The position numbers were made by a program, and so were the translations under genes. This document shows positions 8,757 to 16,264 of a stretch of DNA of 36,653 bases, one piece after another; position 1 is the first letter of the stretch, and each line of letters starts with the position of its first letter. The stretch covers positions 1 to 36,653 of the forward strand of contig NZ_FOGT01000026.1 of NCBI RefSeq assembly GCF_900111295.1. Reading direction: 5' to 3'. The notes under the pieces are model-generated. The model was not told the DNA's origin. It was given only the letters and a program-made list of their open reading frames with translations, and searched no databases. This DNA is from Salipaludibacillus aurantiacus (lineage in GTDB: Bacteria; Bacillota; Bacilli; Bacillales; Salisediminibacteriaceae).

Positions 8757-9917
8757 CTAGCTGTCTATTTTTTTAAACGCCTGTTTAAGGTCTTCAATTA
8801 AATCTGCTTCTCTTTCCAGTCCAACTGACAATCTCAGCAGACCGTCAGATATTCCTCTCTTCTCCCTTTCGTGCGGAGGCATAGCGGCATGCGACATCTT
8901 TGCCGGATAGGAAAGAATCGATTCCACAGCCCCTAGGCTCACTGCAAAAACAGGAATCTTAACGGCTTCTACCACTTTTTTCACCGCAGCACGATCGGCC
9001 AGTTCAAACGAGAGTACTGCCCCCGGTCCGTCTGCCTGGGACTTGTTTAAATCATAGCCTGAATGACTTTCGAGCCCCGGATAATACACTTTGTTTACTT
9101 CAGGCTGTTCAGTCAGCCAGAGAGCTATATTTTGCGCAGCTCTTGAAGACAGTTCCATTCTGGCATGCATCGTTTTTAACCCTCTCATAATGAGCCAGCA
9201 GTCATTAGGCCCAAGGATTGCTCCAAAGCTGTTTTGTAAAAATTTTATCTGCCCTGCCAGATCAGGGTCTTTCACCACAGCAAGACCGGCTACCACATCA
9301 CTGTGCCCGCCGATAAATTTGGTGGCGCTGTGGACGACAATATCCACATCTAAATCAAGCGGCCGCTGAAGGACAGGGGTCATAAACGTATTATCAAGGA
9401 CTGTTAAACAGCCATGTTCCTTTGCCAAAGCTACAATGTCCCGGATAGGCGTCACTTTCATTGTCGGGTTGGACGGCGTCTCTATATGAATCATTTTCGT
9501 ATTCGGCTTAATCGCCCGTTTCACTTCTTCCACTTTTGTCATATCGACAAAGGTATGTTCAATACCATGACGTGTTAAAACTTCCGTAGTGAATCGGAAA
9601 GTGCCTCCATATACATCATCTGTGATTACTAAGTGATCTCCGGCTGACAGCATCATAAAAACGGTTGAAATAGCTGCCATCCCTGATGAAAAGGCAAAAG
9701 CATCTGTGCCGTTTTCCAGCTCCGCGAAAGTCTCTTCCAGTGCGTGCCTTGTCGGGTTCCCTGACCGCGCGTAATCATACTCGCCAAATTGATCAAGGTC
9801 TTCCTGATGGAACGTTGAGGCCGGCTGAATAGGAACACTGACGGCTCCTGATGCCGGGTCGGTTTTATGCTTATGGTGGATTAACCTGGTTTGTATGCTG
9901 TATTCATTACTGCTCAT
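8757..9917 (-). CDS. metC: cystathionine beta-lyase, PLP-dependent
   Basis: A 386-residue enzyme of the Cys/Met-metabolism fold-type I PLP family. It is expected to cleave cystathionine to homocysteine, pyruvate and ammonia. The PLP lysine lies in HSATKFIGGHSD near residue 197; SGMAAI near 79 and the SLGAVESILSYPAKMSHAAM segment near the C-terminus are typical of the family. Its ATG overlaps the last codons of metI by 4 nt, indicating translational coupling. Beta-lyase, gamma-lyase and gamma-synthase members are difficult to separate by eye. The call rests on the order metI-metC known from Bacillus and on the difference from the upstream paralogue. Confidence 0.88.
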   Translation of the reverse strand: MSSNEYSIQTRLIHHKHKTDPASGAVSVPIQPASTFHQEDLDQFGEYDYARSGNPTRHALEETFAELENGTDAFAFSSGMAAISTVFMMLSAGDHLVITDDVYGGTFRFTTEVLTRHGIEHTFVDMTKVEEVKRAIKPNTKMIHIETPSNPTMKVTPIRDIVALAKEHGCLTVLDNTFMTPVLQRPLDLDVDIVVHSATKFIGGHSDVVAGLAVVKDPDLAGQIKFLQNSFGAILGPNDCWLIMRGLKTMHARMELSSRAAQNIALWLTEQPEVNKVYYPGLESHSGYDLNKSQADGPGAVLSFELADRAAVKKVVEAVKIPVFAVSLGAVESILSYPAKMSHAAMPPHEREKRGISDGLLRLSVGLEREADLIEDLKQAFKKIDS

Positions 9918-11044
9918 TCTTTTCCTCCATTCACGCCGCTCGCGTAATTTAATGCCTTATTTAAATCTTCAATTAAGTCATCTGCTGCTTCAATGCCTAC
10001 TGAAAATCTGAGAAGTTTGTTACAGACACCCAGTTTGTTTCTAACCTCTTCCGGTACATCTGCATGCGTCTGGGTTGCCGGATAAGTCATTAAGCTTTCT
10101 ACGCCTCCGAGACTTTCTGCAAAGGTGACGAGATTAAGATTTTGTAAAATTGGATTGACCCAGCTTTCATCTTTAACCCGGAAGGAAAGCATACCTCCCC
10201 TTCCCGGATAGATGACGTCCTCTACAGCCGGGTGGTCTTTCAGAAATCTGCTGACTTCCTGGGCGTTCTGTTCATGCTTCTCCATCCTGAGAGTCAGAGT
10301 TTTTAAACCTCTGATAACAAGCCATGAATCCAATGGCGATAAAATCGGTCCCATACTGTTAAAGTTATAGAAAATCCTTTCGGAAAGCTCTTCTCCTTTT
10401 GAAACGACAAGACCTGCGATTACATCGTTATGGCCGGATAAGTATTTTGAAGCACTGTGTATGACAATATCTGCTCCTTCGAGAATAGGCCTCTGCAGAA
10501 GAGGAGTATAAAAGGTGTTATCCACGATGAGCAAAAGACCATGCTCCTTAGCCAGATCGCTGAACGCTTTAATATCTGCTTCGTGCATAAGCGGGTTGGT
10601 TGGTGTTTCTATAAATAATGCTTTTGTATTTTCAGTGATATTATCTTTGAAAAATTGAATGTCTGCTGCGTCCCCGTATTTAAAAGACAGCCCCCAGCGT
10701 GTCCACCCTTCTTCAAACAGCCGGTATGTGCCGCCATATAAATCACTTGACGCCAGAATCTCATCGCCGCTCCGGAATAAGGAAAGCACCACCTGAACAG
10801 CTGACATGCCCGACGAACAGGCAAAGCCCCTGTCTCCCCCTTCAAGTTTGGCGATCGCTTCTTCCAGAAGCTCCCTGGTCGGATTGCCAGTGCGGGAATA
10901 ATCATATCCTGTCGACTGGCCGATTCCCTCGTGGCGGTAAGCTGTAGAAAAGTAAATTGGCGCACTGACCGCTCCTGTCGCTGACTCACTTCTGTTGCCT
11001 ATTTGAACGAGCACTGTTTCAAGCTCCTTGCGGTATTTACTCAT
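9914..11044 (-). CDS. metI: cystathionine gamma-synthase / O-acetylhomoserine thiolyase
   Basis: A 376-residue PLP enzyme of the same fold as its neighbour, expected to join an O-acylhomoserine with cysteine (or sulfide) to give cystathionine (or homocysteine). The PLP lysine lies in HSASKYLSGHND near residue 199, with SSGMSAVQ near 78. The start ATG at 11044 follows AAAGGGG with 9-nt spacing. It is the first gene after the SAM riboswitch, so its expression should be shut off when S-adenosylmethionine is plentiful. It overlaps metC by 4 nt. The order of this gene followed by metC, yitJ and metH makes a nearly complete homocysteine-to-methionine route in one operon. Confidence 0.9.
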   Translation of the reverse strand: MSKYRKELETVLVQIGNRSESATGAVSAPIYFSTAYRHEGIGQSTGYDYSRTGNPTRELLEEAIAKLEGGDRGFACSSGMSAVQVVLSLFRSGDEILASSDLYGGTYRLFEEGWTRWGLSFKYGDAADIQFFKDNITENTKALFIETPTNPLMHEADIKAFSDLAKEHGLLLIVDNTFYTPLLQRPILEGADIVIHSASKYLSGHNDVIAGLVVSKGEELSERIFYNFNSMGPILSPLDSWLVIRGLKTLTLRMEKHEQNAQEVSRFLKDHPAVEDVIYPGRGGMLSFRVKDESWVNPILQNLNLVTFAESLGGVESLMTYPATQTHADVPEEVRNKLGVCNKLLRFSVGIEAADDLIEDLNKALNYASGVNGGKE

Positions 11045-11149
11045 GTGAAATGACCCCTTTCTGTCCTTGCACTACTGATTCTTTATTAATGAGATTAGAA
11101 AACTTGGTTTACTGTCATGCCAGGTCTTGCCGAAGAGTTAGGATTTATA

Positions 11150-11180
11150 TACTTTAAGAGGATTAAACCCTCTTAAAGTA
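11150..11180 (-). other. stable leader hairpin between riboswitch terminator and metI
   Basis: A perfect 12-bp stem, TACTTTAAGAGG with CCTCTTAAAGTA, and a 7-nt loop start only two nucleotides beyond the terminator T-run on the minus strand. No T-run follows it. It is not part of the S-box aptamer and would form only in read-through transcripts. Confidence 0.65.
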
Positions 11181-11181
11181 C

Positions 11182-11214
11182 AAAAAACCTTCTTCTTAAA
11201 AAGTAAGAAGAAGG
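11182..11214 (-). terminator. SAM riboswitch expression-platform terminator
   Basis: On the minus strand an 11-bp stem (11204-11214 with 11188-11198), CCTTCTTCTTA with TAAGAAGAAGG, is followed by GTTTTTTG. Its second arm can alternatively pair with the AAGAAGAAG stretch at the 3' edge of the aptamer, giving the usual antiterminator arrangement. Confidence 0.85.
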
Positions 11215-11241
11215 CTGACATTATAATTCCAATTAGTCTTC

Positions 11242-11349
11242 TTCTTATCTTTACAAGCATCTGCTTGCAGGAATTAGCACCTGACCCTAAACGTGCGGCT
11301 GGTTGCTGAGACTTCAACGGGCCTTTCCCTCCATCTCTCATGATAAGAA
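11242..11349 (-). ncRNA. SAM-I (S-box) riboswitch aptamer
   Basis: Minus-strand sequence fits the S-box consensus: TTCTTATC, GAGAGATGGAGGGA, GGCCCG, TTGAAGTCTCAGCAACC, and a closing GATAAGAA (plus 11242-11249) that pairs with the first segment as P1. It is followed by a terminator and then metI. The known mechanism is transcription termination when S-adenosylmethionine binds. It therefore ties the four met genes to SAM level. Confidence 0.95.
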
Positions 11350-11550
11350 CCTGTATAACTATTTTTTTGTAAATGATTGTTCCCCATTGTATCGGATGTC
11401 AAGGGAAGATGCAACAGCTTTTGTGAATTTTCTGTTAACTGGAAATATGTTACAGAAGGATTTTAATAGGATACGGGGAGGCGAAAGGGAACGCCCCTGC
11501 CCCATAAATACCTGAACCAATGTCTTATTGCAGCCTATACTTAAATGAGG
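11350..11550. other. intergenic stretch with no recognised gene
   Basis: This 200-bp stretch must hold the promoter of the met operon (minus strand). TATACA just upstream of the aptamer is a possible -10 box, but I see no good -35 element. No convincing ORF with a ribosome binding site is present. Confidence 0.4.
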
Positions 11551-11672
11551 GTGGGACAAAAGAATAGCAACCATAAAGAAATCCGAACAAAATTTTCGAA
11601 TTTTGTTCGGATTTCTTATTTAGAAAAGTAGTCAATTTAGTCCGCCAGGCGGACGCTTACCCAGGGGCTTAT
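11551..11672. repeat. dispersed intergenic repeat, copy 1
   Basis: Starts GGGACAAAAGAATAG, contains a long near-perfect hairpin (AAATCCGAACAAAATT with its complement, about 11578-11614), then a second short palindrome TCCGCCAGGCGGA, and ends CGCTTACCCAGGGGCTT. Copy 2 at 19290-19410 has the same parts in the same order and orientation. The hairpin followed by T-rich sequence may also terminate transcription of the GyrI-like gene. Confidence 0.85.
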
Positions 11673-11709
11673 CTCAATAGTTGTACATCATTCTCAATAT
11701 TTTATCAGT

Positions 11710-12189
11710 TTACTTTATTACGGGTATATGGATTTCAAACTCCATCTCTTCGTCTAATACGCGGTCAGCGGGGTATAACTCAATTTTTATCGGCAGCTCA
11801 TCATAGGAATCTACTTCTTCCGGTTTGAGAGCCGTCAATCCTCTTTCATGAATATTTTGCAGAACTTCTGTATAAGAGTCTCCGATATTTTTGCTCTTTT
11901 TATGTCTGAATATCAAGTAATCGGCTTCAGGCAAGTGGCACATTTCGAATCCGGAGGGGACCGGGGTTCCTTCTTTAACTTCCCATCCTGCGTAGTGTGT
12001 AAAGCCGCCTCTCCGGTCGTGGATCGACACACCGGCAAATTCGTGGTCGTTCACTTTATTTTCAATTTCGTCTTTCCTTCTGCTAACTTCTTTAATTACC
12101 TTTCGAATGTCCCCTCTAAAAGCTTTCTCAAATGTTCCTTCCCATTTTAAACCGACAATAAGTCTTTCTTTCATACCCCTTATTTTCAT
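11710..12189 (-). CDS. GyrI-like / AraC effector-binding domain protein
   Basis: A 159-residue cytoplasmic protein resembling the stand-alone effector-binding (GyrI-like) domain family, whose members bind small hydrophobic or cationic ligands. Supporting strings are FAGVSIHDRR near 62 and the central HYAGWEV followed by acidic PEADYLIFRH. No DNA-binding helix-turn-helix is present, so it is not itself a regulator of the AraC type. I place the start at ATG 12189 because AAAGGGG lies 7 nt before it; an upstream in-frame ATG at 12228 lacks a site. It is monocistronic and followed by the dispersed repeat. The ligand and role are unknown. Confidence 0.7.
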   Translation of the reverse strand: MKIRGMKERLIVGLKWEGTFEKAFRGDIRKVIKEVSRRKDEIENKVNDHEFAGVSIHDRRGGFTHYAGWEVKEGTPVPSGFEMCHLPEADYLIFRHKKSKNIGDSYTEVLQNIHERGLTALKPEEVDSYDELPIKIELYPADRVLDEEMEFEIHIPVIK

Positions 12190-12334
12190 ATATTTTCCCC
12201 TTTCACAAGTGATTGATGTTTTGGCCAAAAGTGTTTTCTCAACTTTTCAACCCAAAAAATAACGTACATTTTAATACAGTTTACCATGTTCGCTTCAAAT
12301 TTCTAAATTTTCTATAATTTTTTTCGTCAAAAAG

Positions 12335-12363
12335 GTTTCTATTTTTAAAACTTGTGGTATTAT
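12335..12363 (+). promoter_or_regulatory. candidate promoter for the DUF4397 protein gene
   Basis: GTTTCT and TGGTAT separated by 14 nt resemble a sigma-B promoter (GTTTAA, GGGTAT). TATTAT at 12358 could instead serve as a sigma-A -10 with a poor -35. One of these is probably the start of the two-gene wall protein and sortase unit. Confidence 0.35.
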
Positions 12364-12468
12364 CTAATTGTACAACAGTTAAACACCGCTTTAACATTAC
12401 TTTTACAAAAATAATTAATTGGAAGTAATTGAGTGGTGTCTAACAAAATTAAAAAGGAGATGATTAAG

Positions 12469-13278
12469 TTGAAAAAATGGTTCAGTGTTGGTTTCGTGTT
12501 TATGCTCTTATTTGGTATTTTTGCAGGTACAGCTTTAGCTGACGGACATGAGGACAATGCAATGGTTCGAGTATTCCATGCTTCCCCTGACGCTCCTGAA
12601 GTGGATGTATATGTAAATGGCGAAGCGGCTGTAGAAGGAGCCGGTTTTAAAGATATTACCGGCTATCTGGAACTGCCGGCTGGTGATCATGACGTAGCTA
12701 TCTTCCCTGCTGGTGAAGGCGGAGAAGGCGATCCTGTTATTGAGGAAACGCTGACTATTGAGGCTGGTCATTCCTATACAGTAGCAGCCACAAATCTGCT
12801 TGAATCTTTAACGTTGGAAGTTATTCATGATGACAATACAGTAGATGAGGGAATGACAAAAATCCGTGTGGGACATTTATCACCAGGTGCTCCAGCAGTT
12901 GATGTAGGCTTGGCAGGCGGCGATGCTTTATTTGAAGGAGCAGAGTTCTTTGCTGTAACAGACTATTTAGAATTAGATCCTGGTACTTATGACCTTGAGA
13001 TCCGGGCTGCGGGCACTGAGGACGCAGTGTTAGACTTATCCGGAACTGAGCTTCAGGAAAATATGATTTACTCAGCATTTGCAGTTGGTGAAGATGCAGA
13101 CAATCTTGAAGTGGTTGTAGTGGCAGATGAAGCTCATCACATGCCTTCTGAAATGCCGCAAACAGGTATGGGAGGAGCTTCCCAATCCAACAGTTTCCTT
13201 CCACTGATTTTAACTTTTGCAGCAGGCGGTGCGCTTTTCTTCGTCATTTTTCGCAGAAAAGCAGCTTTCCAGGCGTAA
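12469..13278 (+). CDS. DUF4397 surface protein with LPXTG-like sorting signal
   Basis: A 269-residue predicted cell-wall protein. The N-terminus has a signal peptide (KKW, a hydrophobic core, then AGTALADG). Two similar DUF4397 units follow, beginning MVRVFHASPDAPEVDVYV and IRVGHLSPGAPAVDVGL. The C-terminus has the motif MPQTG (residues 229-233), a hydrophobic stretch and an RRKA tail, which together form a sortase sorting signal with Met instead of Leu. The start is TTG at 12469 after AAGGAG; an in-frame upstream GTG at 12433 is less likely because it has no ribosome binding site. The next gene, only 4 nt away, is a sortase, which strongly suggests an enzyme-substrate pair. DUF4397 function is unknown. 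Confidence 0.85.
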   Translation: MKKWFSVGFVFMLLFGIFAGTALADGHEDNAMVRVFHASPDAPEVDVYVNGEAAVEGAGFKDITGYLELPAGDHDVAIFPAGEGGEGDPVIEETLTIEAGHSYTVAATNLLESLTLEVIHDDNTVDEGMTKIRVGHLSPGAPAVDVGLAGGDALFEGAEFFAVTDYLELDPGTYDLEIRAAGTEDAVLDLSGTELQENMIYSAFAVGEDADNLEVVVVADEAHHMPSEMPQTGMGGASQSNSFLPLILTFAAGGALFFVIFRRKAAFQA

Positions 13279-13282
13279 CATA

Positions 13283-14008
13283 ATGAAATTCCTTTCGGCG
13301 ATCCTGCTGACTTTCATTCTTGCTTCCTGTGGCGGAATGAACGAAAGCAGTCCCGAGCCTGAACGGGACGACTTAACCCGTTCAGAGGAAGAAGCCGTGA
13401 CTGTTTCGGCTTCAGAACATGGTAATACGATGACTTTTCCTGCGATTGAAAATAAAAAGAGGGCTCAAAAAGAGAAAGACGAGTCCTCTGAAGAAGAATC
13501 AAATATAGAGCCATCTCAGCCTGTGGAGCCTGTTTACAGTGCCTCCTCCCAAGGGATTACTCCAGAAACCATTGAAATTCCCGCTCTGGACGTCAAGGCA
13601 GACATTACTCAAGTTGGTTTAAAAGATGACGGGGCGATGGAGGTTCCTGAGGACGGCGACCTGGTTGGCTGGTTTAACAGGGGGGTCAAACCCGGAGGTG
13701 CAGGAAATTCAGTATTAGCAGGCCATGTAGATGACCGGACGGGTCCCGCTATTTTCTTCGACCTGAAGGATTTAGAGATTGGCGACGTCATCAAAGTGCG
13801 TGACGGTGACGGCACAGAACTTACTTTTGAAGTCAAAAGCCGTGAGATTTACCCTTACGATGATGCTCCTATTTCAAAAGTGTTCGGCCCTTCTTCTTCG
13901 AGAAATTTAAACCTTATCACTTGCACAGGGGAATTCGACCGTGATCAGGGAACACACCGCGAGCGGCTTGTCGTATTTACTGAATTAATCGAAGAAACGC
14001 AGACCTGA
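13283..14008 (+). CDS. class F-like sortase with lipoprotein signal
   Basis: A 241-residue predicted transpeptidase that would cleave the TG bond of the neighbouring MPQTG protein and join it to the cell wall. The catalytic triad is visible: H148 in LAGHVDD, C214 in LITCTGEF, and an Arg in HRERLVV (R226/R228). GHVDDRTGPAIFF resembles class F sortases. The N-terminus is unusual: a short hydrophobic segment ends LASC (C16), a good lipobox, so the enzyme may be lipid-anchored rather than held by a transmembrane helix. An acidic, low-complexity spacer of about 70 residues then separates it from the catalytic domain. ATG 13283 is 4 nt after the upstream stop and has only a weak ribosome binding site, which suggests translational coupling. 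Confidence 0.85.
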   Translation: MKFLSAILLTFILASCGGMNESSPEPERDDLTRSEEEAVTVSASEHGNTMTFPAIENKKRAQKEKDESSEEESNIEPSQPVEPVYSASSQGITPETIEIPALDVKADITQVGLKDDGAMEVPEDGDLVGWFNRGVKPGGAGNSVLAGHVDDRTGPAIFFDLKDLEIGDVIKVRDGDGTELTFEVKSREIYPYDDAPISKVFGPSSSRNLNLITCTGEFDRDQGTHRERLVVFTELIEETQT

Positions 14009-14030
14009 AAAAGGTCTGCGTTTTATATTT
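13995..14030 (+). terminator. intrinsic terminator of the sortase unit
   Basis: A 12-bp stem, AAACGCAGACCT with AGGTCTGCGTTT, has a 5-nt loop and overlaps the sortase stop codon. It is followed by TTTATATTTT and also lies at the end of the convergent minus-strand gene. Confidence 0.85.
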
Positions 14031-14362
14031 TAAGTCTCGTCTTCTACTTTTTTTCTGTGCTTATATATGCCAATCTTGTGGAAGATGGCGAATTCTTTCT
14101 GAGCCTGGCGCGCACGGCTGCTTTTTATCCCCATGCTGTCTATAAACTTTTTTATAAAACTTTTAGGAATGCCGTACTTATCAGATGCTTTGCCTACCGC
14201 ATCTTTTTTCCGGGAATTATAAATAGTCATGCCATTTATGGCAAATAGGACGGCTGCAAATTCCTTTCTTGAAAGACGTGTGCCATTCTCTTTTAAGTAA
14301 GTCTTAAGTTTAGTAAAATTGGCCTCTCGCGCCTGCTCAATACTGTTACGGTCGGTACCCAC
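14030..14362 (-). CDS. small basic protein of unknown function
   Basis: A 110-residue, Lys/Arg-rich, probably helical soluble protein that I do not recognise. Visible strings are RLSRKEFAAVLFAINGM and KYGIPKSFIKKFIDSMGIK, the latter suggesting a short helix-turn-helix-like segment; that is weak. The start is GTG at 14362 with AAGGCGG upstream, and TATAAT (14386-14391, minus strand) is a good -10 box close by. It is divergent from the TPP riboswitch and convergent with the sortase gene. The well-placed promoter and ribosome binding site argue that it is real, but no function can be given. Confidence 0.6.
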   Translation of the reverse strand: MGTDRNSIEQAREANFTKLKTYLKENGTRLSRKEFAAVLFAINGMTIYNSRKKDAVGKASDKYGIPKSFIKKFIDSMGIKSSRARQAQKEFAIFHKIGIYKHRKKVEDET

Positions 14363-14385
14363 GGAAAACCACCGCCTTTTTATCT

Positions 14386-14391
14386 ATTATA
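14386..14391 (-). promoter_or_regulatory. -10 box of the small unknown gene
   Basis: A perfect TATAAT on the minus strand lies 24 bases ahead of the GTG start. No good -35 hexamer is visible at 16-18 nt spacing. That region overlaps the -35 of the opposing thiW promoter. Confidence 0.5.
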
Positions 14392-14412
14392 CCCCACTAA
14401 GAGGACGAAAGG

Positions 14413-14440
14413 TTGACAGAATGCTTAGATTTGTTACAAT
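14413..14440 (+). promoter_or_regulatory. sigma-A promoter of the TPP riboswitch-thiW transcript
   Basis: TTGACA (14413-14418) and TACAAT (14435-14440) are separated by 16 nt and lie about 20 bases before the riboswitch aptamer. Confidence 0.75.
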
Positions 14441-14459
14441 CTTAAGAAATTGAATGGAT

Positions 14460-14550
14460 CTACTGGGGGTGCCCTGACAGCGGGCTGAGAAAAAGGAATG
14501 CCTTTTAACCCTGAGAACCTGATCTGGTTAAAACCAGCGTAGGGAAGTAG
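14460..14550 (+). ncRNA. TPP (THI-box) riboswitch aptamer
   Basis: Contains GGGGGTGCCC, GGGCTGAGA, an ACCCTGAGAACCTGATCTGG core and CCAGCGTAGGGAA, all in consensus order. The P1 closing stem is CTACT (14460-14464) with AGTAG (14546-14550). It controls thiW downstream. Confidence 0.96.
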
Positions 14551-14576
14551 TCGGCGATTCAAACTGTTTTCCGTGA

Positions 14577-14626
14577 CCAAAGTCGGGTTCTTTCATAGTA
14601 TATGAGAGGGCTTGGCTTTTTATTTT
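14577..14626 (+). terminator. expression-platform terminator of the TPP riboswitch
   Basis: CTTTCATA (14590-14597) pairs with TATGAGAG (14601-14608), and an outer CCAAAG pairs with CTTGG. CTTTTTATTTT follows. This suits ligand-induced transcription termination before thiW. Confidence 0.65.
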
Positions 14627-14660
14627 GCTCTCCAAACCTGAATTAGAGGGAGTGTTCGCT

Positions 14661-15143
14661 TTGACAAGGACCAACAAATTAACTCTTATGGCCATGCTAA
14701 TTACAATTGGCCTCGTGGGGGCAGCCTTTATCTGGTTTCCTGCAGGGGTGGCTCGTGCTTACCCGGTTCAGCATGCTGTCAATGTAATTGCAGCTGTGAT
14801 ACTTGGGCCGGGCCCTGCCGTTCTGGCCGCTTTTGCGATCGGCTTATTACGAAATTTGCTTGGAATTGGGACAATACTTGCTTTTCCGGGAGGGATGGCA
14901 GGAGCTTTACTTGCAGGACTGGCATACCGCTGGATCAGAAAGAAGCCGGCAGCGGCGGCGGGAGAAGTGATCGGAACAGCGGTTATTGGATCCCTTCTGG
15001 CCGTTCCATTAGCCCAGTTTTTTCTTGGCCAGGCAGCAGGTGTTTTCTTCTTTATCCCCGCTTTCTTCGTAAGCAGTGCTTCCGGGGCGTTACTGGCCTG
15101 GTTTATATTAAGCCGGATTCCGGAAAGCAAACTCCCCAAATAA
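14661..15143 (+). CDS. thiW: ThiW, predicted thiazole transporter S component
   Basis: A roughly 160-residue integral membrane protein with about five hydrophobic segments. It matches the ThiW family, S components of ECF transporters thought to import the thiazole moiety of thiamine. Visible strings are AAVILGPGPAVLAAF, LLRNLLGIGTILAFPGGM and FIPAFFVSSASGALLAW. The start is TTG at 14661 with GAGGGAG 8 nt upstream; a GTG three codons earlier is too close to that site. It is controlled by the TPP riboswitch, which supports a thiamine role. No ECF energizing module is adjacent, so it must use a shared one. It is a single-gene unit ending in a hairpin. Confidence 0.9.
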   Translation: MTRTNKLTLMAMLITIGLVGAAFIWFPAGVARAYPVQHAVNVIAAVILGPGPAVLAAFAIGLLRNLLGIGTILAFPGGMAGALLAGLAYRWIRKKPAAAAGEVIGTAVIGSLLAVPLAQFFLGQAAGVFFFIPAFFVSSASGALLAWFILSRIPESKLPK

Positions 15144-15151
15144 CGTGAATT

Positions 15152-15182
15152 TTTCACATAGGGGTCAGGCCCCTATGTGAAA
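15152..15182. terminator. bidirectional terminator-like palindrome with GGGGTCAGGCCCC core
   Basis: A perfect 13-bp stem, TTTCACATAGGGG with CCCCTATGTGAAA, has a 5-nt loop and lies between the convergent thiW and methyltransferase genes. Its core resembles the GGGGTCTGACCCC palindromes at 34231 and 35459. Confidence 0.7.
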
Positions 15183-15207
15183 CTATTTAAAAACAATCGT
15201 GAAGCTC

Positions 15208-15966
15208 CTATTTAAATACGGAGGCTTCAAAGGTGATAATTTCATCAGCCCCCTCAGGGTATCGCCCATGTTCGTAATTACTTGAAATAATAATGTTCTG
15301 AAATCCCGCCTGCTCAAGGATCAGGCGAAATTCTTCCACCCCATACCACCTGAGCGGGAAGCGTTCCAATTCTGTCTGCATAAGTGTCCCGTTCCTCCAT
15401 TTTTCGTATCTGCCATGAGAAACAGTATATTGGTGAATAAAATTTACTTCAGCCAGTTTATTTTCATGAGTAATGACGTCTCCGTTTGCACATTCCCACG
15501 TCTTGACAGATACCCGGCCAATATCAAAGTCTCCCGGCATAATTAAGTCGAGTATCAGTTTACCGCCATCCTTAAGGTGTTTTTTAAAATTTACTAAAGC
15601 CTGAAGTGATTTATCCCGTTCATAAAGAAGCAGGAAAGTTCCTGTAGGAACAATAATCGCTTCATATTTCTTATCTGAAGTAAAAGACGCCATTTCAGCT
15701 TCATAAAGCAACGGATTCAGATCCCGTTCTTCACAATGGCCTCTGCAGATTTTCAGCATATCCGAAGACACATCAAACCCTTCGATCTTAATGCCCGATT
15801 CCAGTAAAGGAATAAGGATTCTCCCAGTGCCAGCTGCCGGTTCCAGCACTGACCCTTTGACTTCCTCCAGTCTTTCTTTGTAAAACTCGATGTCCCCGAA
15901 TGAATGGCCGACCGGCTTATCCATATCGTATACTTCAGCAGACAAACGGCTATAATAGCTAAGCAT
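15208..15966 (-). CDS. class I SAM-dependent methyltransferase
   Basis: A 252-residue cytoplasmic methyltransferase. The SAM-binding motif I is VLEPAAGTGRI near residues 40-50, an acidic D after strand 2 appears in GFDVSSDML near 63-71, and the post-motif IVPTGTFLLL is near 104. The C-terminal half has a beta-sheet segment (RYEKWRNGTLMQTELERF) as seen in small-molecule methyltransferases of the YcgJ/UbiE-like kind. The start is ATG at 15966. The gene is monocistronic, convergent with thiW and divergent from copA. The substrate cannot be predicted. Confidence 0.85.
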   Translation of the reverse strand: MLSYYSRLSAEVYDMDKPVGHSFGDIEFYKERLEEVKGSVLEPAAGTGRILIPLLESGIKIEGFDVSSDMLKICRGHCEERDLNPLLYEAEMASFTSDKKYEAIIVPTGTFLLLYERDKSLQALVNFKKHLKDGGKLILDLIMPGDFDIGRVSVKTWECANGDVITHENKLAEVNFIHQYTVSHGRYEKWRNGTLMQTELERFPLRWYGVEEFRLILEQAGFQNIIISSNYEHGRYPEGADEIITFEASVFK

Positions 15967-16150
15967 ACACTCTCCCCCTTGTACTTTTTGTTAAAACAGA
16001 AATATTCGCCATTAATCATTCGACGTTCTCTCGTTTTCCCCTTTATTTTTCATAAGGCAATAAGCGGTAATGAAGACATTTCATTAAGTAAGACGCTCTT
16101 ATCCCCTTCACCTCACGACACACAATTTTCATATATTATAAGCAAACAAA

Positions 16151-16180
16151 TTACTATACCATACAGAGGTATGGTAAAAT
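16151..16180 (+). promoter_or_regulatory. candidate copper-responsive operator and promoter of copA
   Basis: TACCATAC (16157-16164) and GTATGGTA (16169-16176) form a perfect 8-bp inverted repeat with a 4-nt spacer. It lies just before TAAAAT (16175-16180), a likely -10 box. In Bacillus relatives CsoR and CueR control copper exporters. The position between -35 and -10 suits either regulator, but no regulator gene is present here. Confidence 0.5.
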
Positions 16181-16264
16181 AAAACCGAATTAACCTTTGT
16201 TTTTCAAGATATAAATAAACATATATGCTAATACCCCTTTGAAAAAGGATAGGAGGGAACTTTG

